Source: Herbaspirillum sp. CF444 (GTDB lineage: Bacteria; Pseudomonadota; Gammaproteobacteria; Burkholderiales; Burkholderiaceae_D). From it: 64,000 bases of DNA. Of this stretch, positions 45,377 through 53,975 are shown piece after piece. Where the stretch lies: positions 1 to 64,000 of the forward strand of contig NZ_AKJW01000080.1 of the NCBI RefSeq assembly GCF_000282135.1, given 5' to 3'. A program made the position numbers and the translations under genes. Under the pieces are notes generated by a model, which made no database searches, was not told where the DNA came from, and was given only the letters and a program-made list of their open reading frames with translations. How positions within the stretch are numbered: the stretch's first letter is position 1; each line of letters opens with the position of its first letter.

Positions 45377-46855
45377 ATGACTTTGACTTTACAGCGCCAG
45401 GACCTGATGCCGGGCGCGCAATTGATCGGCGCCAACTGGTGCGATGCCAGCGATGGCCGCCGTCTTGACGTCACCGATCCTGCCAGCGATACGGTCTTTG
45501 CCAGCGTGCCTGACGGCAGCGCGGCCGATGCCGCCGCCGCCGTCGATGCCGCCCATGCGGCCTTCCCCGCCTGGCGCGCGGTACCGGCCAAACAGCGCGC
45601 GCAAATCCTGAAACGCTGGAACGATCTGATGCTCGCCCATCAGGACGATCTGGGACGCCTGATCTCGCGAGAACAAGGCAAGCCGCTGGCCGAAGGCAAG
45701 GGCGAAGTGCTGTATGCCGCCAGTTACGTCGAGTGGTTTGCCGAAGAAGCCACGCGCGCCAATGGCGACGTGATTCCCGCCCCGGTACCGGGGCGCCGCA
45801 TGTTCGCACTCCGGGAACCGGTCGGCGTGGTCGCGGCCATCACGCCGTGGAATTTCCCGGCGGCGATGATCGCGCGCAAGATCGCACCGGCATTGGCGGC
45901 CGGCTGCACGGTGGTGTGCAAGCCCGCCGAAGATACGCCGCTGACCTCGCTGGCATTGATCAAGCTGGCGCAGGAAGCCGGTGTGCCGGCCGGCGTCATC
46001 AACATCGTCACCGCCTCGCGCGAACGCACGCCGGAAGTGGTGGATGTCTGGCTCGACGATAGCCGCGTGCGCAAGATCACCTTCACCGGCTCGACCCCGG
46101 TCGGCAAGCATCTGGCGCGCCGTTCGGCGGATACCTTGAAAAAACTGTCCCTGGAACTGGGCGGCAATGCGCCGTTCATTGTGTTCGACGACGCCGATCT
46201 GGATGTCGCGGTCGAAGGCGTGATGGCGGCCAAATTCCGCAATGGCGGCCAGACCTGCGTGTGCCCCAACCGCGTGTATGTGCAAGCGGGCGTGCATGAC
46301 GCCTTCCTCGACAAACTGGCCGCCAGGGTCGGCGCCTTGCGCGTCGGCCCGGCCACCGATCCGGCTTCGCAAATCGGACCGATGATCAATGCCCGCGCCG
46401 TCGACAAAATCGAACGCCATGTCCTCGATGCGGTGGCGCGCGGCGCCCGTATCGTGGTCGGCGGCAAGCGCCTGCGCTCGGCTTCGTGCGACGGCCCGAA
46501 TTATTTTGCACCGACCATCCTGGCCGATGTCCATGCCGGCATGGAATGCAGTTACGAAGAAACCTTCGGTCCGGTGGCCCCGGTGACGCGATTTGCCACT
46601 GAAGCCGAAGTGATCGCGGCGGCCAACGACACGCCGTTCGGACTGGCGGCCTATTTCTACTCGACCGATGTGCGCCGCATCTGGCGTGTGGCGGAGGCGC
46701 TGGAATCCGGCATCGTCGGCATCAATGAAGGTGCGATTGCAGCAGAAGCGGCACCGTTCGGCGGCGTCAAGGAGTCAGGCTACGGACGCGAAGGTTCCGT
46801 GCACGGCTTGGACGATTATCTGCATACCAAATACATCTGCCAGGGCCAGCTCTGA
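45377..46855 (+). CDS. gabD: NAD(P)-dependent succinate-semialdehyde dehydrogenase-type aldehyde dehydrogenase
   Basis: The 492-residue enzyme has the ALDH catalytic Glu in LELGGNAPFIVFDDAD and the nucleophilic Cys in NGGQTCVCPNR, plus TPWNFPAAMIARK and TFGPVAPV. It most resembles GabD, which oxidises succinate semialdehyde to succinate. It probably oxidises the aldehyde made by the FAD oxidase or the aminotransferase of this island. AGGAAACC precedes the ATG. It is the last gene before a terminator. Confidence 0.88.
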   Translation: MTLTLQRQDLMPGAQLIGANWCDASDGRRLDVTDPASDTVFASVPDGSAADAAAAVDAAHAAFPAWRAVPAKQRAQILKRWNDLMLAHQDDLGRLISREQGKPLAEGKGEVLYAASYVEWFAEEATRANGDVIPAPVPGRRMFALREPVGVVAAITPWNFPAAMIARKIAPALAAGCTVVCKPAEDTPLTSLALIKLAQEAGVPAGVINIVTASRERTPEVVDVWLDDSRVRKITFTGSTPVGKHLARRSADTLKKLSLELGGNAPFIVFDDADLDVAVEGVMAAKFRNGGQTCVCPNRVYVQAGVHDAFLDKLAARVGALRVGPATDPASQIGPMINARAVDKIERHVLDAVARGARIVVGGKRLRSASCDGPNYFAPTILADVHAGMECSYEETFGPVAPVTRFATEAEVIAAANDTPFGLAAYFYSTDVRRIWRVAEALESGIVGINEGAIAAEAAPFGGVKESGYGREGSVHGLDDYLHTKYICQGQL

Positions 46856-46856
46856 A

Positions 46857-46895
46857 AGGCGCCGGGCGAACCCAATCGGCGTTCGCCCGGCCTTT
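46857..46895 (+). terminator. Intrinsic terminator after gabD
   Basis: GCCGGGCGAAC (46861-46871) pairs with GTTCGCCCGGC (46881-46891), extended by AAGG/CCTT with one bulge; the loop is 9 nt. Only a short T run follows, so termination may be moderate. Confidence 0.7.
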
Positions 46896-47116
46896 CCCCG
46901 TCCTTCCGAACCGCTGCCGCGACCGTTCCGGGCATGGCCGAATCCGATTTCCGACATCACCGCAGAAAATGCTGCCACGCCGTATAAATAGCTTGAAGAT
47001 GCGTTTCCGGCACGGCATCTTGCACACGAACACTGGTGCAGGCGGCTTAGGATATACCCAATCCGTTACCTGCTTTTTCCGCGCAGGCCCGTCAACGCCA
47101 TCCAAAGCTCATCGAC

Positions 47117-48493
47117 ATGCAAACATCCACTCTCGTCTCCATTGACCGCGATCACCTGATCCATCCGGTCGCCAGTTTTCGCGAACATGAACACGTCGGC
47201 GTCACCATCCTTCAATCAGGACGCGGCGCCTATCTGACCGACCACGCCGGCAAGGAATTGCTGGATGCATTTTCCGGCCTGTGGTGCGTCAATACCGGCT
47301 ACGGCCAGGACAGCATCGTGCGGGTTGCCGCCGAACAAATGACGCGCTTGCCCTATGCCACCGGCTATTTCCATTTCGGCTCCGAGCCGGCCATCCTGCT
47401 GGCGCAAAAACTGGTCGAACTGAGCCCGGCCTCGCTCACCCACGTCTATTTCACGCTGGGCGGCTCCGATGCCGTGGACGCGGCGGTCCGCTACATCACG
47501 CATTACTACAATTCCATCGGCAAGCCGACCAAGAAACATCTGATTGCATTGGAACGCGGCTATCACGGTTCCTCGTCGGTCGGCGCCGGGCTGACCGCGC
47601 TGCCGAATTTTCATTTCAATTTCGATCTGCCGCTGCCGCATCAGCATTACATCGCTTCGCCCTATCCCTACCGCAATCCGGCCACCGGCGACGAAGCCAT
47701 CATCGCCGGTTCGGTCGCGGCACTGCGTGCCAAGGTTGAAGCCTTGGGTGCGGACAACGTCGCCGCCTTCTTCTGCGAACCCATCCAGGGTTCCGGCGGC
47801 GTGATCGTGCCGCCGGTCGGCTGGCTCAAAGCGATGCAAAAAACCTGCAATGAACTGGATATCCTGTTCGTCGTGGATGAAGTGATTACCGGCTTTGGCC
47901 GCACCGGTCCTCTGTTCGCCTGCGCGGCGGAAGACGTCCAGCCGGATCTGATGACCATGGCCAAGGGCCTGACCGCCGGTTATGCGCCGATGGGCGCGGT
48001 GATGATGTCGGATCGCGTCTACAACGGTATCGCCGATGGCGCCGCGCCACAAGTCGTGGTGGGCCATGGCCAGACCTATTCGGCGCATCCGGTGAGCGCC
48101 GCGATTGGCCTGGAAGTCCTGCGCCTGTATCACGAAGGCGGTCTGCTGGCCAATGCTGCGGCACAGGAACCGGTATTTGCCGGCGGCCTGCGTGCGCTGG
48201 CAGCGCATCCGCTGGTAGGCGATGCCCGCAGCCGCGGTTTGCTGGGCGCGCTGGAACTGGTGGCCGACAAACATACCAAACAGCGCTTCCCGGCGGAACT
48301 GAAGCTGCATGAACGGATCGCCGGCGCCGCCTACAAGCATGGTCTGATCTTCCGCGCGTTCGGCGACAATATCCTCGGCTTTGCCCCGGCCCTGTGCTAC
48401 ACCAGTGACGACTTCGCGCTGATGTTTGCACGACTCAAGACCATTCTGGATGAAGTGTTGGCGCAACCCGAGGTGCGCGACAGCATGGCCTGA
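47117..48493 (+). CDS. Class III omega-aminotransferase (aspartate aminotransferase family)
   Basis: The 458-residue PLP enzyme has GGSDAVDAAVRYITHYY (PLP phosphate region), the FVVDEVITGFGRTGP aspartate segment and the Schiff-base lysine in MTMAKGLTAGYAPMG. It matches omega-amino acid:pyruvate aminotransferases, which convert terminal amines such as beta-alanine, GABA or putrescine to aldehydes. With the GabD-like enzyme it would form a two-step route to a carboxylate. It has its own 261-bp upstream region containing TATAAA at 46983-46988. Confidence 0.88.
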   Translation: MQTSTLVSIDRDHLIHPVASFREHEHVGVTILQSGRGAYLTDHAGKELLDAFSGLWCVNTGYGQDSIVRVAAEQMTRLPYATGYFHFGSEPAILLAQKLVELSPASLTHVYFTLGGSDAVDAAVRYITHYYNSIGKPTKKHLIALERGYHGSSSVGAGLTALPNFHFNFDLPLPHQHYIASPYPYRNPATGDEAIIAGSVAALRAKVEALGADNVAAFFCEPIQGSGGVIVPPVGWLKAMQKTCNELDILFVVDEVITGFGRTGPLFACAAEDVQPDLMTMAKGLTAGYAPMGAVMMSDRVYNGIADGAAPQVVVGHGQTYSAHPVSAAIGLEVLRLYHEGGLLANAAAQEPVFAGGLRALAAHPLVGDARSRGLLGALELVADKHTKQRFPAELKLHERIAGAAYKHGLIFRAFGDNILGFAPALCYTSDDFALMFARLKTILDEVLAQPEVRDSMA

Positions 48494-48570
48494 GTGGCTT
48501 TGCGGGCAAAAGCACTGGCGGCGGAATCCGTGAAAGATTGAGGCGACGCAGGACATCGCAACGGATACGG

Positions 48571-48600
48571 CAAGACATATCAAGACACAGCAAGACACAA
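48571..48600 (+). repeat. Three 10-bp phased repeats upstream of the Lrp/AsnC gene
   Basis: CAAGACATAT, CAAGACACAG and CAAGACACAA follow each other, starting about 90 bp before the regulator's ATG. The 10-bp phase puts the CAAGACA heptamers on one face of the helix. Confidence 0.75.
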
Positions 48601-48659
48601 TTTCAGGATTGTGCCGTGTGATAGGATAACGTTCTAACAAGTTGAACTAGAGGGCGACA

Positions 48660-49154
48660 ATGAATGCTAATGGTGCTCTGAAACTGGATCGCATTGATTT
48701 ACGGATTCTGTGCCACCTGCAGCAGAACAGCCGGATCACGAACGTGGTGTTGGCCGACGCCGTCGGACTGTCGCCCAGCCCTTGCCTGATCCGCGTAAAA
48801 CGCCTGGAAAAAGCCGGCTACATCAGCGGCTATGGCGCCTATATCCGCCTGGAAAAACTGAGCGACGTACAGGTGGTGTTCACCGAAGTGACGCTGTCCG
48901 ATCACCGCCGCGAAGACTTTGCCAAATTTGAAGCTTACATTCGCAATGTCGATGAAATCATTGAATGCCATCTGGTGAGCGGCGGCTACGATTATCTGCT
49001 GAAATTCGTCACGCGCAGCGTGGTGCACTACCAAAGCATTATTGAAGACCTGCTCGAACAGAATTTGCACATTGAAAAATATTTCAGCTATATCGTGATC
49101 AAATCGCCCTTCATCAAACACCACTATCCGCTGGAAAAATTCATTCAAACCTGA
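48660..49154 (+). CDS. Lrp/AsnC family transcriptional regulator
   Basis: AGAGGG precedes the ATG. The 164-residue protein has the N-terminal AsnC-type helix-turn-helix (LDRIDLRILCHLQQNSRI, then LADAVGLSPSPCLIRVKRLEKAGYI in two adjoining helices) and the C-terminal RAM ligand-binding domain with VSGGYDYLLKFVTRS. Members sense amino acids and act as octamers. It follows the aminotransferase gene and is the only DNA-binding regulator in the island, so it is the best candidate for its control. Confidence 0.9.
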   Translation: MNANGALKLDRIDLRILCHLQQNSRITNVVLADAVGLSPSPCLIRVKRLEKAGYISGYGAYIRLEKLSDVQVVFTEVTLSDHRREDFAKFEAYIRNVDEIIECHLVSGGYDYLLKFVTRSVVHYQSIIEDLLEQNLHIEKYFSYIVIKSPFIKHHYPLEKFIQT

Positions 49155-49700
49155 GCAGCCGCACTTGTTTGCATCAATGCTTTGAGGGATGCGCCGGCCG
49201 TGCATCCCCTTTCTCGCATGCTCTCGGGGGCCGTGACGGGTGTATTTATCTGAATAAACTCAACCACTTGCGAACAAGTCTGCGCAATACGGGGCGCGAT
49301 AACAAAGCACAAGGTACGCCATCGGCATCCGAGCTGAATTGCTCCGCATTCCGGGCAACGGCGTCATTGCCGGCGAGATGAAGCAAGCAGGCATAAGGAA
49401 GATGTGTCATACACGACTCTCGCTTTCATACATGATCCGGACGTTCTCTTTATTCCTACCAACGTATGTGCAAGATATATGCCAATCTGAATGCAGATTG
49501 TCGTTTTGCACCGGAACCGATGATCTGCATCACTAGCCGTTTCATGGATGACCTGGCCTGAATGGCGACGTGCCGCCATGTCCTGAAAACCGCGCGCAAC
49601 CTTGCGCACGACGGTGCTTCATGCAATGCATGCCGGCTCCTGTGAGCCCTCTCTGTTGCCGATGAATGGATCCTGCCGCGCTTGTTCGCGTCTTTTTTGT
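49155..49700. other. Long intergenic region between convergent genes
   Basis: These 546 bp lie between the stops of two convergent genes. Apart from the hairpin at 49186-49208 I see no gene, RNA or repeat. The open frames are short and lack recognisable products. An AT-rich part lies at about 49390-49530. Confidence 0.5.
49186..49208 (+). terminator. Hairpin after the Lrp/AsnC gene
   Basis: GGGATGC (49186-49192) pairs with GCATCCC (49202-49208) around a GC-rich 9-nt loop, 32 bp after the stop. The following CTTTCTC is only weakly T-rich. Confidence 0.5.
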
Positions 49701-51026
49701 TCAGGCTTTTTCTTGTTCGGGCTTTTCGATTTTCTCCGGCTTGAATCGCGTCACCAGGAGCTGATTGATCCTGTTGCCTTCGATGTCGACAACTTCGAAT
49801 TTGTAATCGGCGAACAGCGCAAAGTCGGTTTTCTTCGGAATTTTTCGCAGCATGTACATGATGAAACCGGCCAGCGTTTCATATCCCATCGGATTCGGAT
49901 ATTCGCTGATGGACAGTGCATTCATCACCTCGGCCAGCGGCGTGAGGCCGTCCATCAGCCAGGAGTGTTCGTCGCGCTTGACGATCTGCTGCTCTTCCGA
50001 CGACAGGTTGAGCAGATTGCCCATCAGCACGCTGGTGACGTCGGTGATGCTGATGATGCCGACCACCAGCGCATACTCGTTGACGACGACGGCGAGGTCT
50101 TCGTCGACGGCTTTCATGCGCTCCAGCACTTCCCACAGATTGAGGCTGTCAGGAATCGACAGCGGCACGTGGATCAGGCCCTTGTCGCGCAGCGAAAACT
50201 GCTCGCCCTTGAGCAGGCGCTTGAGCACGTCCTTGCTGTCGATGTAGCCGAGCACGTCGTCGATATTGTTTTCGCAGACGAGGAAGCGCGAGTGCGGATG
50301 GTCGATGATCTTCTGGCGCAGCATTTCCTCGGTATCGGTGACGAGGAAATAGACGATGCTCTCGCGCTGCGTCATGGCCGAGGGCACGTAACGGCTTTCC
50401 AGCTCGAACACGTTTTCGATCAGGTGATGCTCCTGATGCAGCAAGGCGCCGGCCTGTGCGCCGGCGTCGACGATGGCGTGGATTTCATTGGGCGTGATGA
50501 CGTCGTGGCGCACCTGCGGCAAACCGAACAGAGTGAAAAACATCTTCGACAAGCCGTTGAACAGCCAGATCAGCGGCTTGAACACGCGCTCCAGGAACAG
50601 CATCGGGCTGACCAGCATGATGGCAGCGCGCTCGGGCGCCAGCATTGCCAGGCGCTTGGGCATGAGGTCGGCAAACAGGATGAAGAAGGCGGTGACCAGC
50701 AAAAAGGAAATCGAAAAACTCACCGTATCCAGCCACGGTCCCTGATACACCGTGCTCACCGCGCTGACCATGTGCGGCGTCAGCGCCGGCTCGCCGACCA
50801 CGCCGCCGAGAATGGCGACGGCGTTCAGGCCGATCTGCACCACCGTGAAAAAATTGCCCGGCTGCGCCTGCAGGGCGAGCACGCGCAAGGCATTGGCGTC
50901 GCCTTCCTTGGCGAGCATTTCGAGACGGATTTTGCGCGAGGCGGCGAGGGAAATTTCGGCGCAGGACAAAAATGCGCTGATGACCACGAGCAAGAGGATC
51001 AGTAAAAAGCTGGCGAAAAAACTCAT
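49701..51026 (-). CDS. paeA: CNNM/CorC-type membrane protein, YtfL/PaeA-like (polyamine export)
   Basis: The 441-residue protein has an N-terminal DUF21/CNNM membrane domain (AEISLAASRKIRLEMLAKEG, FFTVVQIGLNAVAILGGVVG), a CBS pair (about 210-335, HPHSRFLVCENNIDDVLGYIDSKD) and a CorC_HlyC domain. Similarity to E. coli YtfL extends over nearly its whole length, including ENVFELESR and NYETxxGFxxxMLRKIPK. YtfL/PaeA is reported to export putrescine and cadaverine. Its nearness to the amine-catabolic island may be meaningful. No partner gene is adjacent. Confidence 0.8.
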   Translation of the reverse strand: MSFFASFLLILLLVVISAFLSCAEISLAASRKIRLEMLAKEGDANALRVLALQAQPGNFFTVVQIGLNAVAILGGVVGEPALTPHMVSAVSTVYQGPWLDTVSFSISFLLVTAFFILFADLMPKRLAMLAPERAAIMLVSPMLFLERVFKPLIWLFNGLSKMFFTLFGLPQVRHDVITPNEIHAIVDAGAQAGALLHQEHHLIENVFELESRYVPSAMTQRESIVYFLVTDTEEMLRQKIIDHPHSRFLVCENNIDDVLGYIDSKDVLKRLLKGEQFSLRDKGLIHVPLSIPDSLNLWEVLERMKAVDEDLAVVVNEYALVVGIISITDVTSVLMGNLLNLSSEEQQIVKRDEHSWLMDGLTPLAEVMNALSISEYPNPMGYETLAGFIMYMLRKIPKKTDFALFADYKFEVVDIEGNRINQLLVTRFKPEKIEKPEQEKA

Positions 51027-51098
51027 TTTTCTTGTCTCTTGAAGTCGCTATGCGCCTATTCTCTCCTGTCGGAGGGGAAAAGTACAATCCGCAGCCTG

Positions 51099-51199
51099 GA
51101 GTCGTGAACAAAGCGCCGCTGGCAAGGCGCGCCCGCGCAGACAGTACGGAGGTACGGCAAGTGGGTGCAACGCCGCCAGCGGCGCTTTGTTCACGACTC
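51099..51199. repeat. 101-bp element with 25-bp perfect inverted arms
   Basis: GAGTCGTGAACAAAGCGCCG and the next five bases (51099-51123) are exactly complementary to 51175-51199. The 51-bp middle contains GTAC-GGAG-GTAC. The right arm ends one base before the stop codon of the flavin reductase gene. No transposase and no T tract are present. Confidence 0.85.
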
Positions 51200-52858
51200 T
51201 CAATAGACGTCGCGGCGGTAGCGGCCTTGCTCCGCCATGCTCTCCAGCACTTGCTCGCCCAGAATCGCACTCAGCGCCTGCGCCACGCCGCCTGCCATGC
51301 CCTCCAGACTGCCGCAGACATAGATGGCGGCGCCATCGTCGACCCACTGTTGCAGCAGGTGCGCCGCTTCGCGCAGGCGGTCCTGCACATAGATGCGCTG
51401 CGCCTGATCGCGTGAAAATGCCAGATCCAGGCGTGCCAGCATGCCTTGCGCCTGCCAGCGCTCGATCTCGGTGCGATGGAAAAAATCATGTTGCGCGGAA
51501 CGTTCGCCGAACAACAGCCAGTTGCGCCGACGGTCCAAAACAATGCGCGCCTTCATGTGCGCGCGCAAACCCGCAAGGCCGGTGCCGTTGCCGATCAGGA
51601 TCAGCGGACAATCGTCGACGGGCGGGTGAAAGCCGCGATTCTGCCGCACGCGCAAATCGAGTTCACCCCGCTCGCCCAGATGCGCCGTCAGCCAGCCTGA
51701 TCCCAGTCCCGGATTGCCGTCCGGCAGAACCGTCCGGCGCACCAGCAATTCCAATTGACCGTCCTGCGGCAGCGAGGCGATCGAGTATTCGCGATGCGGC
51801 AGCGGCTTGAGACCGTCCGCCAGGGCTTGCGCCGTCATTCCCTGCAAGCGCGCCAGCTCCACTGCATCGTGCGGCAACAGGCTGCGTGCGAGGACCTCGC
51901 CAAGGGTGGCGGTTCCGTCCGGCGCCTGGTCATGCACGGGTGCGCCGCCATCCAGTTGCAAGGCATCCAGCAAGGCGCTCACTTTGGCGGGAGCGTTGCG
52001 CGGACCGATTTCGGCAATGTCGCCGGCTTGCCATGACAGCGGCTGTTGCGCATCGACAGGCTTGAACGCCAGGTGGAAAGCCGCTCCGCCGGCGCTGCCG
52101 GGATTGAGCAGACGCCGCTCGGACAAGGTCCAGCGCTCGTAGCCGGGCGCGCTCCAGTCGGCCATGTCGGCATGGCCGCTCAGCACGCCCAGATGATACT
52201 GCCAGTGGCGCAAGGCGCCGGGGTCGCCATTGTCGACCTCCACCATGTCGAACATCGCATGCGCGCCATGGTGGCGCAGCCAGGCATCGAGCGCATGGCC
52301 GAAGGCGCAATACTGCACGTAACTGCGATCGCCGAGCGCCAGCACGCCGTAGTGCACATCCTGCAGCGTCGCCGCCTGCCCCATCACCTTGCGCGCAAAC
52401 CCTGCGGCACAGTCGGGAGCGTCGCCTTCTCCGGTCGTGCTGACCACGAACAGCACGCGGCGCACCGCTTGCAACTGCGCCAGATCCAGCTGTGCAAGGC
52501 TGCAGGCGCGAACCTGCATGCCGGCGTCTTTCAAGGCTTGCGCCGTCTGTTGTGCGATCTGCTCGGCAAAACCGGTCTGGCTGGCAAACGCGATCAGTAC
52601 TTCTTGAGGGGTATCGCCCGTCCGGTTAGCATCGCCGTGCTGCCACACCAGCGCCGCCTGTTTCTTGCGACGATGGCTAACGAAAATGACAAAGCAGAAC
52701 ACCATGTAAAACAGCAGCACCAGCGCCGCCACGAACAAACGTCCGGCAGTCGCCTCCAGCAATTGCATCCGGCCGATGGCCACCGTCGCGCAGACGGCGC
52801 AGACCAGGCCGGTCAGGCCGGGACCGGGCAGGAATTGCGTACGCACAGGTTTGCTCAT
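51200..52858 (-). CDS. Membrane-anchored flavodoxin/NADPH reductase (CPR/sulfite reductase-like)
   Basis: The 552-residue protein has two N-terminal membrane helices (about 12-32 and 41-61, LFVAALVLLFYMVFCFVIFV), then a flavodoxin domain (about 87-225, IAFASQTGFAEQIA, VVSTTGEGDAPDCA) and an FAD/NADPH reductase module (about 240-552, REYSIASLPQDG and IGNGTGLAGLRAH). The order resembles cytochrome P450 reductase. It should draw electrons from NADPH in the cytosol and feed the PepSY membrane protein of this operon. It is the last gene, overlapping the apbE stop by 4 bp. Confidence 0.85.
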   Translation of the reverse strand: MSKPVRTQFLPGPGLTGLVCAVCATVAIGRMQLLEATAGRLFVAALVLLFYMVFCFVIFVSHRRKKQAALVWQHGDANRTGDTPQEVLIAFASQTGFAEQIAQQTAQALKDAGMQVRACSLAQLDLAQLQAVRRVLFVVSTTGEGDAPDCAAGFARKVMGQAATLQDVHYGVLALGDRSYVQYCAFGHALDAWLRHHGAHAMFDMVEVDNGDPGALRHWQYHLGVLSGHADMADWSAPGYERWTLSERRLLNPGSAGGAAFHLAFKPVDAQQPLSWQAGDIAEIGPRNAPAKVSALLDALQLDGGAPVHDQAPDGTATLGEVLARSLLPHDAVELARLQGMTAQALADGLKPLPHREYSIASLPQDGQLELLVRRTVLPDGNPGLGSGWLTAHLGERGELDLRVRQNRGFHPPVDDCPLILIGNGTGLAGLRAHMKARIVLDRRRNWLLFGERSAQHDFFHRTEIERWQAQGMLARLDLAFSRDQAQRIYVQDRLREAAHLLQQWVDDGAAIYVCGSLEGMAGGVAQALSAILGEQVLESMAEQGRYRRDVY

Positions 52859-53862
52859 CCCAGCATCGCCTGCATGGCCGGGGTCAGGCGCTCGCGGAAT
52901 CCGTCGCCGTCGCGACTGATGAACAAGGCCGCCACGCCATGGCGCAATGCGAGCGCAAGGCCGTCTTCGTCACCGAGCACCATCAATGCCGTGGCCCAGG
53001 CATCGGCGGTCATGCAGTCGGCATGCAGCACGGCGACGGATGCCAGCGCGTGCGCGACCGGTTGCGCCGTGCGCGGATCGATGGTGTGCGAGTAGCGGCG
53101 ATCGCCGTCTTCGAAATAGCGTCGATAGTCGCCGGAAGTCGCCAGCGCCACGCCGTGCAGCGCGACAACGCTTTGCAGGCGATCATGCGTGCTCGATGTC
53201 GCGGGAGGATGCTCCATGCCTGCCCACCACGGCTGACCGTCGGCCTTGACGCCGTGTCCGTACAATTCACCGCCGACTTCCACGAGATAACTGACGACGC
53301 CGATTCTGCGCAGATAAGCGGCAACAAGATCGACGCCGTAGCCCTTCGCGATGGAAGAAAAATCGAGATACAGGCCGCCCGGTTGCAGCAAGGCATGGCG
53401 CGCGCGATCGATGTGAATGCGCTGCCAGCCGCAGCGCTGGCGTTCGCGTGCGATGGCGGCATCGTGCGGCCGGTCCGGGCGTTTGGGATCGGGGCCGAAG
53501 CCCCACAAATTAACCAGCGGGCCGACACTCGGGTCATACGCGCCGCCGCTGCGCTCGGCAACGGCAAGCGCACAATCGAGCACCTTCAGGAAATGCGCAG
53601 GCAACACATGCCAGCTATCGGCGGCAGCGTGGTTGTAGCGGCTCAGGTCGGAGTCGACGCTCCAGGTACTCATCTGCGCAACGACCAGATCGAGCTGAGC
53701 TTGTATGCCTTCCCGAATCGTCTCCGGATCACCGCCCGTCGGACGGATCAGCTTGACCGACCAGGACGTGCCCATCGTCAACCCGGACAGGCTGTCGACG
53801 ACGGCATCAGCCGGAACAGGATCGGGTTGAGACAGGCTCAGCGGGATAAAAACGCGATTCAT
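52855..53862 (-). CDS. apbE: FAD:protein FMN transferase
   Basis: The start at 53862 (MNRVFIPLSLSQPDPV) gives 335 residues; no classical lipobox or signal peptide is evident, which is odd for a periplasmic ApbE and leaves the cell location open. Family motifs are clear: TMGTSWSVKLI, GGAYDPSVGPLVNLWGFG, LDFSSIAKGYGVDLV, YSHTIDPRTAQPV and the Mg2+ site MTADAWATALMVLG. ApbE attaches FMN from FAD to a Thr or Ser in target proteins; the target here is probably the DUF2271 protein two genes upstream. Confidence 0.88.
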   Translation of the reverse strand: MNRVFIPLSLSQPDPVPADAVVDSLSGLTMGTSWSVKLIRPTGGDPETIREGIQAQLDLVVAQMSTWSVDSDLSRYNHAAADSWHVLPAHFLKVLDCALAVAERSGGAYDPSVGPLVNLWGFGPDPKRPDRPHDAAIARERQRCGWQRIHIDRARHALLQPGGLYLDFSSIAKGYGVDLVAAYLRRIGVVSYLVEVGGELYGHGVKADGQPWWAGMEHPPATSSTHDRLQSVVALHGVALATSGDYRRYFEDGDRRYSHTIDPRTAQPVAHALASVAVLHADCMTADAWATALMVLGDEDGLALALRHGVAALFISRDGDGFRERLTPAMQAMLG

Positions 53863-53975
53863 GACGGTACAGACAATTCTTTCCGGAGAGGGATGGAGAA
53901 GGCCGTCGGATGACGGCCCGTGAAAACAGCGTTCGCCGCCGGTACGGCGAACGCCTGACACGTCAACAGAGCTTC

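Noticed and set aside
51099-51199. Intrinsic terminator reading for the 25-bp inverted repeat
   Set aside because: The loop is 51 bases and no T tract follows in either direction, so it was listed as a repeat element instead.
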